64,000 nucleotides of DNA from Phaeotremella fagi. Lineage: Eukaryota > Basidiomycota > Tremellomycetes > Tremellales > Phaeotremellaceae. The notes beneath the pieces are model-generated. The model made no database searches, had not been told where the DNA came from, and saw nothing but the letters and a program-made list of their open reading frames with translations. This document shows, piece after piece, positions 34,089 through 45,399 of the stretch; position 1 is the first letter of the stretch; the number at the start of each line of letters is the position of its first letter. Where the stretch lies: the NCBI GenBank assembly GCA_001599715.1, contig BCHU01000014.1:558001-622000 (forward strand), given 5' to 3'. A program made the position numbers and the translations under genes.

Positions 34089-35443
34089 TTAATCCTTTGC
34101 TAATGCAGCTTTGACCTCTGGTAGATCTTTTTGTTGATTCCAAACTGGTCTAGGAAGTTCCATCGTCCTGGATCAATTTGTCAGCAAGTTTTTCAGGAAA
34201 TGACATCTCCATCGACTCACTGAGTAGTTCTGCCGTAGCTATAAGTAAGGATTAGCAACTGTATAAACACTAAATACCTGTACGTACGAAATACCTCCCA
34301 GTCTAGATACAGGTCTCAGTTTCTCACTCAGAACCAATAGTCCACTCTCGTCAAGTACCGATTCCCTCTGTAAGACGTAAGATTAATAACAAAATTAAGT
34401 TTCAAGATTACTTACAACGTGAAATCGTTTTACACGACCGATAACGACGGTATGTGTTGTAGTTCCATTATCAAGTTTGATATCATACCAATGCATAACT
34501 TCACATTCCATTGAGAAAGCTGACTCGGCGACATGGGGTGGTTTGATTGTACTTTTATAATTCAGGTGATTCGTTCCTTCATGCTGAATAGGTACTTACT
34601 CTGATGGACGAGGGGTTAAACCTGATAATTTCCATTCACTGATTTCAGGTGGTGCGTCGATGGAAGTGAAATTAGCTGCTTCGACAAAACTTTCTGAGAT
34701 TATCGAAACGCAAAACTCTTTTGTAGCTTTGATGTTATGGTTGGTATCTAGATCAATGATCAGTATTATGCATGTCCGATTGATCAGAAGATTTGAAGAA
34801 TTTACCTTTTAAACCATCTGCTAATTTACCGGCAGTGACTGAAATCATGATCGCTGGGGGATTATTTGAGACCATGTTGAAATAAGAGAACGGTGCAAGC
34901 TATCGATATGTGGGTAAGCTACTATCATCATAAGGAGAGCTTCCATACATTTGCACTACCGTCTTCTCCTAAGCTTGATACGAAGGCGATCGGACGTGGT
35001 GTCTACAGCGGAATTCAGATTCAAGTATTACCTAAAACATCATGTTTCACTTACGATAGCTGATATCATTAACTTCAGACATGTTAGTCAACATTACTTG
35101 TAATTGCGAATAAAGCTCACCTTGTATATATGCATTGGTTCCTCGGTTTTGGGATCGAAGACTTTGAAAGAACCTGAATTTGAATCATATTCTTTCGCAT
35201 AAGGCTGAACAGGTCCTGTCAGCAGAGGGTGATGATGTTGAAATTGAAGAAGGTCTTACCAAATCATTCAATCCGTCACCAGCTTTGAAAGATGGGTTTG
35301 GAACCTTGTAAGCAGTTGGTTTAAAGGCAGCATCGAAATCTGGTCGGGAAGCTTGAACCTCTGTGATCGATGTTAGTTTGGTGTGATGGCTTGTAATGCG
35401 CGGGTGTGCTGTACATACCTTCAAATGGTGGATGTGGTGACAT
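34089..35443 (-). CDS. flavin-reductase-like (FMN-binding split barrel) protein
   Basis: The protein starts MSPHPPFE at 35443. Later exons contain RPDFDAAFKPTAYKVPNPSF, the flavin-reductase block RPIAFVSSLGEDGSANLAPF and SYFNMVSNNPPAIMISVTAG. Then come FCVSIISESFVEAAN, PPEISEWKLSGLTP, SAFSMECEVMHWYDI and TVVIGRVKRFH. This is the PF01613-type fold that binds FMN and often uses NAD(P)H. The physiological substrate is unknown. An in-frame ATG upstream at 35528-35530 would add a basic, Ser/Thr/Leu-rich 29-residue leader with no acidic residue (FFKYPSNLTFILSSHLHRRL), a credible mitochondrial targeting peptide. The gene is divergent from the HIT gene. Confidence 0.8.
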
Positions 35444-35627
35444 TGTTATGATACTTGTTGTCAACCTTCTATGAAGATGCGATGAGAGTATAAATGTAAG
35501 ATTCGAGGGATATTTGAAGAACGATTTCATGGTTGTACCAAGTGGATCTGGACCAACTTGAAACAACCTCCACTTGGCTCTTACACCCAATCGTTGAGTT
35601 TTACATTCAACAAATCAATGGGCTATC

Positions 35628-36370
35628 ATGCCCAAATTCCTGAGTTGTTTCCCAACATCCTCCAAAGATAACGCCCAGCTACATCTCCTATCTCCAACGA
35701 CATCTCGGACACAAGAACGACTCGATAAAGACTACAAATTAAGTTGTGTATTTTGTGATGTCACCGTCGAGAATGGATTCAGGATAGTATATGAGGTAAG
35801 TAGCTCTTTATGAAAATTCCTGCATACGATCTGATATCTCAAACTAGGATGATGATTTGATAGCTTTTAAGGATAGGTCAGAACCTCATCGGATCTTTGG
35901 AGATTTTCCGCTGAATCTGACATATATAGATCTCCAGGAGCTGAGAGTCATATTTTGATAATCCCACGTAAACACGTCAGTAAGTCATCGATGATAGATC
36001 AGATATTTGGAAACAACAATTAAAATGAATTAGTCTCAACCGTGAAAGAACTATCGTCATCTAACATCCCACTACGTAAGCCAACAAATCAATCCAAACT
36101 AATTTGGAGACAGTAAGGAAAATGCATGAACTAGGAACAACTCTTGCCCCCTCACCTCCAAAGATGGGATATCACATTCCACCTTTCTCATCAGTCCATC
36201 ATTTACATCTCCATGTCTTATCCGGAAAACCAACTTGGATAGGTAGATTCAAATATGTCGAATCTAGATCTGATAGAAATAGTGGGAAAGGATTTGGATG
36301 GTTTGTCACTTCCCGGCAAGCTATTGAGATTGTGGAGAACGGGGGTAGGATAGGCTTGGGTCGTTCATGA
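35628..36370 (+). CDS. HIT-domain nucleotide-binding protein
   Basis: The gene has several short exons. The conserved parts are KLSCVFCDVTVENGFRIVYE, the strand DDLIAFKDR, the segment SHILIIPRKHV and the triad HHLHLHVLSG (H-x-H-x-H). They mark the HINT branch of the histidine-triad superfamily, which hydrolyses AMP-lysine or phosphoramidate bonds. The C terminus GFGWFVTSRQAIEIVENGGR is longer than in Hint1. An out-of-frame upstream ATG at 35618 opens an 17-codon reading frame overlapping the chosen start. It is divergent from the flavin-reductase-like gene with a short shared promoter. Confidence 0.82.
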
Positions 36371-36698
36371 TATTTTACTATTGACGGCATGTTGTTGAGG
36401 TCACCGTTGAGTTGTATGAGCTGCGTGTAGATTAAGACCACAATTCTGGGAATGGCAATCGTTACCCATCTTTTGTGGGATAGGTCAGAACTTGGACAAT
36501 GATGACATAGTATCGAATAGGATATTGGAAGAATCGGTGGCCGGTATAAAGATATAGCCAGATCCTCTAGAGTATACAAAACACTGACACAGTACAAAAA
36601 TCAACTAGAAACAATGAATCAAGAGAATCGACATGGTTCAACAAATTCCATAGCAAAGCCATAGATCCACTTCACTCGAGTGAATGATCACCATCTCT
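36371..36698. other. convergent intergenic region
   Basis: This contains the 3' ends of the HIT gene and the F-box-like gene. No feature is recognised. Confidence 0.5.
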
Positions 36699-39219
36699 TC
36701 ACCAAGTAATGAAAGTTTTTCTTTCATCAAATCTTCCAGCTCTCCTCTTCTGAATTCTTCCAGTAAGATACTCACTCTGTTGTTGCCGATAGATTTCCCT
36801 ACCAACGGATTCATCGTAATCATCATCGTTCTCGTCTTCAACCCGTTCCCCAGCCAACAATCTTGTTAATTCAAATCTCTCCTCTCTGCTTTTGTTCACA
36901 TATTCACGTCGTATGGGTTCGAAATAATCATTGACATTTTCTTCAAATCCTTCTTCGTTCCAGGGTATTTCATCGCACTCTGTGACGTCGATATCGTTTA
37001 TGTTTGTTTCGTTTGGGGATGTTGGGACTAAAACCAGATTTTGTAACTCTTCAAGATCATTGTCTTTGATTTTAACCTGTTTTTGGTCGCATCTTTTACA
37101 CCATGGCCGTCCATGTTCTACATCGTTACTGTGATAAAAAACAAACCTTGGATCAACACCCGAGGTACCTTGATCTGAATCGTCGACCAAGTCAGTGGAA
37201 CCTTTTCCGAAAATTACTACCTTCCTCATTTCCTTGGTCCCCTTGCCAAACGGACATCCAAAAACGATTGGTACAGTATCTTTCAAAGGTCGGTAATCAG
37301 GTATACTAGGATAATGGACTTCTTCATACCATCCTGTATATACATCTTCGTAGTACCCCATATAATGTTGTTGATTCGAAACGAATGAAGCAGCGTCTGA
37401 ATCGTCATCGTCGAAAGGTAATCGACCATAAATTCTATTATCGTATTCACGAGTATCTGTTCTAAGTCGATAGTGTTGTCTCTTCCTCTTGTCAATATTC
37501 TCCCAATCTGGATCGTCCAATCGTTCAATGACCCCCGAAGATCGAGATTTGATCTTCAAAGTATCAAACACCTCTAATACGTCCCTAGTGATATTGAACT
37601 CCTTGCCATTATCACCAAAAATAACGAACCGCAGATCTTCGATTTGATCTCGATACTTCCAACTTTCATCAACATCAACCAATCCCTGCAAATTATGAGC
37701 TATCCATTTGAATATAGTAGGAAGCGATCGAGTGAAATCATATTTAAGATCCTCGTCTTTGATTCCCATTCGGGTTGATGTCCGCCAAATGGTGATATAA
37801 TCAAGTAGAAGTTGACCATCATGAATGTTGATATAAACTTTCTCGAATTTGTATCTTCTAGCAAGGTCTGGTAATGGTTGTCTAAGGATCGAGCTGTAAT
37901 CTGCCGCAGAGAGGTCTATAGCGAACTCTTTCAGATTTGGCGTCCATTCTCCGAGTGAGTTGAGAACTTCGGGAAATTGACCCAAGGTGATCAGAGGTTC
38001 ACCGATAGGGAAGAGATGTATTTGCGGTTTCTTCTCTGAGTGTCTTGAATATCTAGGAATAGCTGAATTCTCGAAGTCGTTATTGAATCCTTCATCCGCA
38101 CCATCCTCGTCTTCATTATCATCGTCATCTTCCTCATTATCATTCCCAATGTTTTCACCATCCTCGCCGTCATGATTATCGCCGTGTTCATCATCGAGAC
38201 CATCTTGTTGTTCATGTTCTTGATCCTCTTGCTCCTGCTCCTGCCCCTCCCCATCATCATCATTTTCCAAACCCTGAGAGTTTCCTTGATGAGACTGGTT
38301 TTGGTGATCACCATCGTCATTCCAAAAAGTAACATCCCTAATATCCCAAATGTTGTTGCTTAATGGAAGATATTTAGGACCATTCAATAGATTGAGTCTA
38401 GTCAAAGATCTACCAGCAGCTCTGACCAAATCTTTGAACTCTGTTAAATCAAATGGCGGAGTGTAAAAATTAGCTATCGAAGTGACCGTACCGCCTGGTC
38501 GAGATTTACAAAATTCCGTGAGAAGATGTATATCGGCACCGACTGAGATATCTAATCCATTGATGATATCGTGTTCTTGACTATAACGATCTGAGATCCA
38601 TTCAATAAATCGTTCAGCTTGCAACGGATGACCACTGAGACAATCCATCGCTATCTCCACCCTAAATACGACTTGGTAATCCTCCGAACAGACTGCATGA
38701 CTATGTCCCCATAAACTTTCAGGATGGAGACACGGTATCCGTTCAAGGGAACTTTGTGAAATGTCAACCGTATATTGTTTGATGATAACTCTGTTTTCTG
38801 GATTTCGTAAAACTGTGAATTTGAATGGCTCAAAATCTAGACGTCGGACTTGAGGATATTGCTGGAAATATTGTTCGATGGTTTCCGGCTCTGGTCTGAA
38901 AAAATGACCATCTTCAGGAGAGTTGTTGACGGCGGTGATTCTTCGAATGGCGTTAACATAATGTTTTCGACGAGGCTATCAAGTCGTTTAACTGTAAGAC
39001 TAAAACTTATACACGAAACAAATTAAAAGAACCTACAGAACGGAATCTTATAAATATCAAGTGTCTTTCTTCTATGTTCGAATAGATATGTTTAACGAAG
39101 ATAAAGAAATGTTCTTTATTGAGAACACTAATCTTTCTAACCCAGTGAATAGGGGTGACAAAGCTTAGAATGTTGGTTCGAAGATCAACATCCTCCCATA
39201 CAGTTTGTGCTAGTCCCAT
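36699..39219 (-). CDS. large F-box-like protein with internal acidic stretch
   Basis: Exon 1 (about 39032-39219) encodes VWEDVDLRTNILSFVTPIHW followed by VRKISVLNKEHFFIFVKHIY. This looks like a degenerate F-box (I-L-x-F/L-x-x-P...L-x-x-V-N-K-x-F/W). A single intron (GTAGGT donor) leads to a very long second exon ending at 36699. The body holds leucine-rich-like segments (FDLTEFKDLVRAAGRSLTRL, PEVLNSLGEWTPNLKEFAID) interrupted by a long Asp/Glu/Asn/Gln-rich stretch (about 38080-38290). The C terminus has a C-x-x-C pair (WCKRCDQ). The protein is about 800 residues. F-box proteins deliver substrates to SCF ubiquitin ligases. The assignment is from pattern only. Large lineage-specific F-box-like families are usual in Tremellales. 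Confidence 0.5.
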
Positions 39220-39920
39220 AATGAGTACTAAGATGATGATTCAAGAAGTAGTGAAAGAGAAAGAGTATTCAATGTTCCAATTTCGTTTTATGCGAATCCC
39301 GGATGCGAAACGATAACGACAATAAGCTTACAATAATGTGAAGCTCCACAAGTAGTTCCTGAGCTACAGCCCTGAACGATTTTGAGCCAAGCTCTGGACT
39401 ACTATTCTGAGCTTTGGGCCGCAGAGGTACTGTAAGTTACAAGCTAAGACCTTTAAGAGAGAGCAAACGTTTCGATTTTCAATCGTGTATGTACAAGTAC
39501 AGAACTTTTCGCTAACAAATGCCACATTTCGACGATGTACAAGTACAGTAATCATACCTCGTAGCATGATGAATTGATGGATTGTTGTCAGTCACATTGG
39601 ATCCAATAAATTAATGGGAGGGCTCTACGCTGTGTGGGTAGACCAAACTATAACTGTACCACAGATAACAATGTCAGAAAAAGCTGAAGAACCTGACATG
39701 CTCATAAGTCACTTCATGCTCACGATATTCGTCAATCGGAGCACTTCCCTTAGATGAAACGATATCAAACCCGGCTGCTTGATGAAGCCCATCGCATCCT
39801 GACCAAGTATAGGGAACATGAATGCATGGTCCAATTGTAAAAAAAATCTACACATGAAATAATAAAACAACAGAAGAAAAAGGAATAAAGCCAAAACTCA
39901 ACGTATCAATGTGACTTTCC
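39220..39920. other. intergenic
   Basis: Two near-identical TGTACAAGTACAG words occur about 47 nt apart (near 39489 and 39536), with TGCCACA near 39520 between them. No gene is supported. Confidence 0.4.
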
Positions 39921-41303
39921 TTATCCGAGGACATGTTCGTTCTTGTTCTTCTTTGACTTCTTCTTGGTAGCGAACTCACGCCATCCTTGTATTCTGTCAT
40001 CGCGTCTTTCTGTATGAGGTTGAATGGGTTAGTAGATGTGGATGAAATGAGGAGGGGGCGAATCATTGTCAGCAACTGTACTTGTTTGATATGACAGGTG
40101 GCGAAGGAAAAGAAAAAGGCGCCTTTCTCCAATAGTGGTCAAGACACCATCGAATAATGGCTCTGTTCAAAACCCTAGCCATCCTGACACCCTCAACTTG
40201 AATCCCGATCTCAACCACTTCTCTCCTTGCCGTTTCAGTCGGTAATCTGTAAGAAAAACCGTAAGATACCACTCAAGGCTGATAGACCCAGATGGGATCG
40301 ACCATATTATCGTATGAGATATGGGAGTGGAGAATGGGTAATGGTAAAAGGAAAAGGAAAATGGCTCACCTTCCCATTTGACCTGTTCCTCGGCTTTTCG
40401 TTTTCTTGCAGCGACTTCCATTTCGGCTCGAGCTTTTTCAGCACCTTCGTTTGCGTATGTGAGTTTTTGTTTCCTATAGCGTCCAAGGTTAGCGGTACAG
40501 ATCTGATGTTAGAATGGCGTATTACCCACCTGCGTTTGGCGAGCTCGTCCTCCACTAAAACTTCTTTCGCCTTTGCTCGAATCTGAGCATCAAATGAAGG
40601 TCTGAGATTCGTCAATCGTGGGTCGTCATCTGTTATGCTGGTGGAGTATCCACTTCCTAGAAGACTGGAACCGATGAGTAGGTGAACTTCAATATCTTGA
40701 ACGAAAACGTGACCTACGTTTTCAAAATGAGAGTACGTGAATGTTTCATGATAGCGTCAATTTCAGCACGTTGGGCAGAATCAGAAAGAACTCCCTCAGC
40801 CTGGTTGAAAAGTCAGTCGACCTAAGCATTGTCATAAAGAAAAACAAACAAACCTTTTTAAGAAAGTCAAATGCCTAATTGAAACGAAAAGCAAAGTCAA
40901 CAAGTCTTCTACAGTCTAAAGCCAAATGAACTCACCTCTAAACCCTTCTCATGCTTATACTTATCAGGATGAATCATCAGTGACTTTTTACGGTATTGCT
41001 TTTTGATCTCTGCTTCGGTCGAAGAGAGTGGCAAGTCGAGAATATCATACGGACTATCAGGAAGAAGATTAGCATTTCGTTGTGTGACTAAAGGGAACAT
41101 ATTCACTTCAATTTAAACGCTCTCATGATTCTTTCAACCTGAAGGGAGAAGGTCAGTATATCTTTTACATTTGTAGATGAGAAGACACCTACTTCCATTT
41201 GCTTAGCTAAATCATTAGAGGTTCTTGATAATATTGCGTCAGTAGCACTTGAGGTTGAACTTGCTGAAGGTTTCGCTGAAGAGGAAGAAGCTTGAGCTGA
41301 CAT
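39921..41303 (-). CDS. J-domain protein, DNAJC8/Spf31-like splicing-associated
   Basis: An Ala/Ser-rich N terminus (MSAQASSSSAKPSASSTSSA) precedes VERIMRAFKLNPYDILDLPL, a J domain with AEIKKQYRKKSLMIHPDKYK (intact HPD) and a helix FLKKAEGVLSDSAQRAEIDA. A basic coiled-coil region follows (DDDPRLTNLRPSFDAQIRAK, ELAKRRKQKLTYANEGAEKA, ARKRKAEEQVKWE). The C terminus DRIQGWREFATKKKSKKNKN matches the W-R-x-F-x-K-K-x-K-K ending of DNAJC8/Spf31, which associates with the spliceosome and SR-protein kinase. The stop is at 39921. Introns are many and short. Confidence 0.85.
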
Positions 41304-41624
41304 TGTGGGTGAAGCTTGATTGTTTGAGCTAAAGTGTAGGTGGATATGAGAAACTAAAGGAGAGAAGGAGAGATGAAAAGAGATAAAAAGAGAGATAGAG
41401 AGATAGATCATCGAGCAACAACAGTGCACTCAAAGCGGTATTTTCGGAGATTCAACCACGTGGGTTCGAGTGGCGACTGTCTGTGGTGCTCCCTTTCCTT
41501 GGTTGTCTAATTGTCCAGCATCTAAATATCTAAGCATCTTTCTGTCTCTACATCCATCTAAAACACATTCTTACCTTCATCTTCACTCTCACCTATAATC
41601 TCATGGGTGAGAGATTAAGTCACC
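41304..41624. other. divergent promoter between the DNAJC8-like gene and TFIIF alpha
   Basis: This is a pyrimidine-rich leader before TFIIF alpha. An upstream ATG at 41603 opens a 17-codon frame that overlaps the main start out of frame. Nothing else is recognised. Confidence 0.5.
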
Positions 41625-44130
41625 ATGTTCATTCCAAAGAAAAATCAAAGAGGTAAAAATAGAATCGTTTCAAGACCAAACGCAACCACAAATCCAAATC
41701 AATCCTCATCGTCATCTTCTACTCAACCTCTTCGAAATGTCCCCTTTCCCAAGTCAAACTCCCATTCAGCCGCCCCCTCACCAAACCCACATCCATCATC
41801 TAACGTATCATCTCCCACGCCTAAAGTGAATTCCCAAATAACCATGGTGAAACTATTCTCGACAGCACCGAATTCAGGTTTGAGATACAACATTATGAAA
41901 ATGAATTCACAACGTGAAGTCAATCCGTCTTTGATCACCCCACCAATTTTGATGAATCGTAAACAACCTGGTGTGAAACAATCACCTCAATTCGCTTTCG
42001 ATGAGAATGGGAAATTAGTCGGTAGATTCATCTATGACGACAAAGGTTCACCAGTTCTCGATAACGATGGTAAACCAACTGTAGAAAGGAAAACTGAAAT
42101 GGACATGTCGTTGGTAGGAATGGCACCTGGTGAAAAATCAAAGAAAAATTCTTTCAAAAGAGGAACTAAAGAAGTTTTCCATCAGGATAAAGAGGTTATT
42201 AGACTAAGAAGAGAAGAAGCTCAACCTTGGGTATTGGAATCTGGTAATCCACCCGCTGAGAAACCTGCACAACCAGAACTTTGGGTGGGAAGGATGACGG
42301 AACCATCGACTCTACCAACTGTTCTATTCGTAAACAGAAATTCGGAACCTGCTGGATTCTCAGTTATCCCTTTAGGTAGAACTTATCGATTTGAACCAGA
42401 CAGACCGTTCAAGGTGTTAGACAGTGATGCCGCTCATAAATTAGTGAGTTTTGGGATCTTTCAAATATTGATCTTTGATAGTATGAGCAACAAGCAAAAT
42501 ATAAAGTGCAAGATCGATGGGGTCAGAGACAAGAGGGCCCCGTTGCCTCCACATCGTCAATCGCTTTACCGAATGGTTCCACTCCTGCAACTGGACGAAA
42601 CCCATCTATCAAACTTGAAATCAAACAAGAGGAGAGAGCTCTAAGGATGGAACACAGGATTCAAGCGAGGAAAGGTGTTAAGAGAGTTAACGTTAAGACT
42701 GAAAGATTTGAAGATGATTACAAAGTGGAGAAGAGGAATATCGGAAGGGTGAGTCAGACGGGGTAGTTCTCGACGATTAGCTGACTTGTGTTCGTGATAT
42801 AGGGCTTGGAAGGTGAAGCGGACGAAGAACTGGATTACGATGTCAATGAAGATTTCCAAGATGACGAAGATAACAATACGTTCTATCGTGACGAAAACGA
42901 GGAGGAGGAAGCGAAGCTACTTGAGGTGGGTATCAATTCACTAAGCACATTGGTGTATCACTAAATTATCTATTTCATAGGAACGATTGAAGAAAGAGTT
43001 CCGTTTAGCTAACGCCAATGTTGGAGACAAACCTCAAATTGAGGACGCCGAGCCTGACGATGACGATGATGATGATCTCTTCGGCGATCCTAAACTGAAT
43101 AAGGAGGGAAAGAAACTGAAGAAAATGATGAGAAAACGTAGGGAGGAAGGAGAGGATGAGGACGACCTTTCAAGTACTGATTCGGTAAATATTCGCTCAC
43201 CCCTAGCATTCGAAAACAGTAACTGACTTATGTCCACAGGATTCAAGTGATTCGGAAATGGAAGACACCAACGACAAGAAACCAGATGAAACCAAAGCTG
43301 AGAACAAAGACTCGAAATCGACACCAGGATCGGCAGAAAGACCTTCCAGACCACCATCGAGAGGATCAAATGGACGTGGAACATCATCACCAACGGGTAA
43401 AAGACCTAACGCACCTATACCAGGTAAAGCGGCAACTGCACCTCCTGGATCAGGAGCTGCTTTGTTAGCGCAAAGAGCTGCAAGTAGAGGTGCATCCCCG
43501 CATAGAAGTAGAGCTGGTAGTCCGTTAAATCCAAGATCCGGTAGTCCAGATGTCCAAGGACGATCTGGTAGTCCTATCGGTCGAGCTGGTAGTCCAGTCA
43601 CCCGAGAAGGTAGTCCTGCTCCAGGAGTTCTGAATTCGACTTCGACATCAACCTCTAATTCGAATTTCAATCTGAACCGACCTAAACAAAAGAGGAAAAC
43701 TACTGAGTCACCATTACATGATCCAAATCCTTCATCGTCATTTAACACCAGTTCACCGAATAAACGAAAGGCAGTCGAGGGATCACCAACACCTTCAATG
43801 ACGGGTTCCGTCGATGGAACCCCCAATTCCAATCAACAGAAGAAGAAAAAGAAGAAATCTTCATCAACGACACCAACTCCATCTACACCAACTACTATCA
43901 CGGAGATAGAACCTTTCGAAGGTATGATCACTTTAGAAGAGATTGTCAATTGGTTCAAGAAACAAAATGGGAAAGCTGTACCCATGGGTTCGGCCATTAC
44001 TGCTTTCAGAGATAGGATCGTTAGTGCCGGTGCGAGAAAATCGGATAACCAAGCGCTGTTTTTGAAATATGTTAAAGACGTTACGGAAAGCAAAGATAAG
44101 ATGTTGATTGTTAAACCGGAATATTCTTGA
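41625..44130 (+). CDS. TFG1: TFIIF alpha subunit (RAP74/Tfg1)
   Basis: The N-terminal part, after a Ser/Pro/Asn-rich leader, contains the TFIIF dimerisation barrel: YNIMKMNSQREVNPSLITPP, FAFDENGKLVGRFIYDDKGS, EAQPWVLESGNPPAE, LFVNRNSEPAGFSVIPLGRT and YRFEPDRPFKVLDSD. The middle is highly charged and holds an acidic cluster and many S-P repeats (GSP/AGSP around 43500-43620). The C terminus forms the winged helix ITLEEIVNWFKKQNGKAVPM and FLKYVKDVTESKDKMLIVKP. TFIIF accompanies RNA polymerase II during initiation. Domain order matches the family. Introns lie near 42445-42490, 42750-42803, 42928-42980 and 43185-43240. Confidence 0.93.
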
Positions 44131-44618
44131 TTCATCGCTATAGTTGGATTGACGTTCAATATTATTTTCTTTTCATTTCCCTTATCCTACTATTCATCGT
44201 GATCAGAATTCAATCTCTCAAATTGTTACCCATTAAAAATAAAATGAATTTATTTTGTATTCTTATGCATGAACAGATAAACATCTGATCTAAACCTGAA
44301 ATACTTGATTGAGCCATAAGAGGAACGGTTCACTTGTAGACTGCCACTCGTTTTTGGCTGTGTGGCAGTGGTGTTTCGCCTTCCTGTAGCAGCCTATGAA
44401 TGGGAGTACCTCCTTTTAGTGCGATCAATCCATTGTTTCTCTGAGTTTTTGGAAACGCCTTCCTGGTGGCGCTGATCAAGAAAGACACCCAAGATATTAA
44501 TTATTTTTTTTTCCATTTCTCTTTCTTACAATCATTTCGAATCCATCAAGACTTAACAAAATCCAAAACTAAATCGAATTCCTGCTCAAATCAATAAGTC
44601 CACACATACTAGTTCAAG
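44131..44618. other. intergenic, promoter of the second tandem family
   Basis: From about 44341 the sequence aligns closely with 45125-45399. It contains the inverted repeat CTGCCAC...GTGGCAG (44341-44368), then TTTCGCCTTCC, AGCAGCCTATGAATG, GCGATCAATCCATTG and TGATCAAG-AGACACCCAA. No other gene is seen. Confidence 0.6.
44341..44368. promoter_or_regulatory. inverted repeat CTGCCAC - 14 nt - GTGGCAG
   Basis: These 7-bp arms use the same TGCCAC/GTGGCA core as the array at 16.7 and 18.0 kb, but with the arms in the opposite order. The GTGGCAG arm is 251 nt before the ATG at 44619. Confidence 0.45.
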
Positions 44619-45041
44619 ATGTGGAGATCGTGTAACAGATCGTGGAACAGCCTCACGCCAGAAAAATTCGCATATAACGAGTACGTTTCGAAATGTGCCG
44701 ATATGACGCTTCAAATCACCTGGCCAACCTGTCGTGGAATAACAACGCCTGAGTACGAAATTCGCTGCCAAATCATCACTCATCCGACTTCTTCAACATA
44801 CAACGAACGTTTACAGAAGACGCTATCCACAGGAGATTTGGTTATCCGTTACGACCACAGTGGTAGAAATTCACAGCAGTATTCAATCCACACAGGTATT
44901 CATAATGATGTTCATCAGGTGCTCTCTTTTACAAGATACAGTCGGATCCGACCTCAGGAGCGAGAAAGAACTGATGGACCGTGTACGCTCATTCTCGAGG
45001 GTTTCATGAGTTGGTATCAGCGTGAGAAGCGTAGATATTAG
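44619..45041 (+). CDS. second tandem family, copy A (unknown function)
   Basis: This intronless gene encodes 140 residues with no signal peptide. It shares with its neighbour KCADMTLQITW, the block IITHPTSSTYNERLQKTLST, GDLVIRY, YSIHTG, DGPCTLILEG and FMSWYQREK. The pattern of short beta-strand-like segments suggests a compact soluble domain. The family is not recognised. Coding, 5' and 3' flanks all align with copy B, so the unit duplicated in tandem (about 0.85 kb). Confidence 0.65.
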   Translation: MWRSCNRSWNSLTPEKFAYNEYVSKCADMTLQITWPTCRGITTPEYEIRCQIITHPTSSTYNERLQKTLSTGDLVIRYDHSGRNSQQYSIHTGIHNDVHQVLSFTRYSRIRPQERERTDGPCTLILEGFMSWYQREKRRY

Positions 45042-45399
45042 AATCTTTTTTATACTGTATTGTACTGAACCTGTACATACTGTATCGTCTGTAGTCGTAT
45101 TAAATGAAAACTTTGTTGGTCGAAAATGTCCACTGTTTTTTCGCTGTGTGGCAGTCGAGTTTCGCCTTCCTTGTGGAGCAGCCTATGAATGGAGATAACT
45201 CCTTTCAGAGCGATCAATCCATTGTTCTGACTTTCTGGAAACGCTTTCTGGATGGAGCTGATCAAGAGAGACACCCAAAATAAAACCATCTCTTTTTCTT
45301 TTCTCTTTCTCTTTCTTACAATCATCCAGATTACACAAATCAAAACCAAAATCGAAATTCCCTGCTTTAAATCAATAACTCAACACAATCTAGTCCAAG
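45042..45399. other. intergenic between the two tandem copies
   Basis: The first part (TCGTCTGTAGTCGTATT-AATGAAA-CTTTGTTGGTCGAAAAT) recurs after copy B at about 45988-46030. The second part is the duplicated promoter with GTGGCAG at 45148-45154, 246 nt before the ATG. The partner arm of the inverted repeat has decayed to TGTCCAC. Confidence 0.65.
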
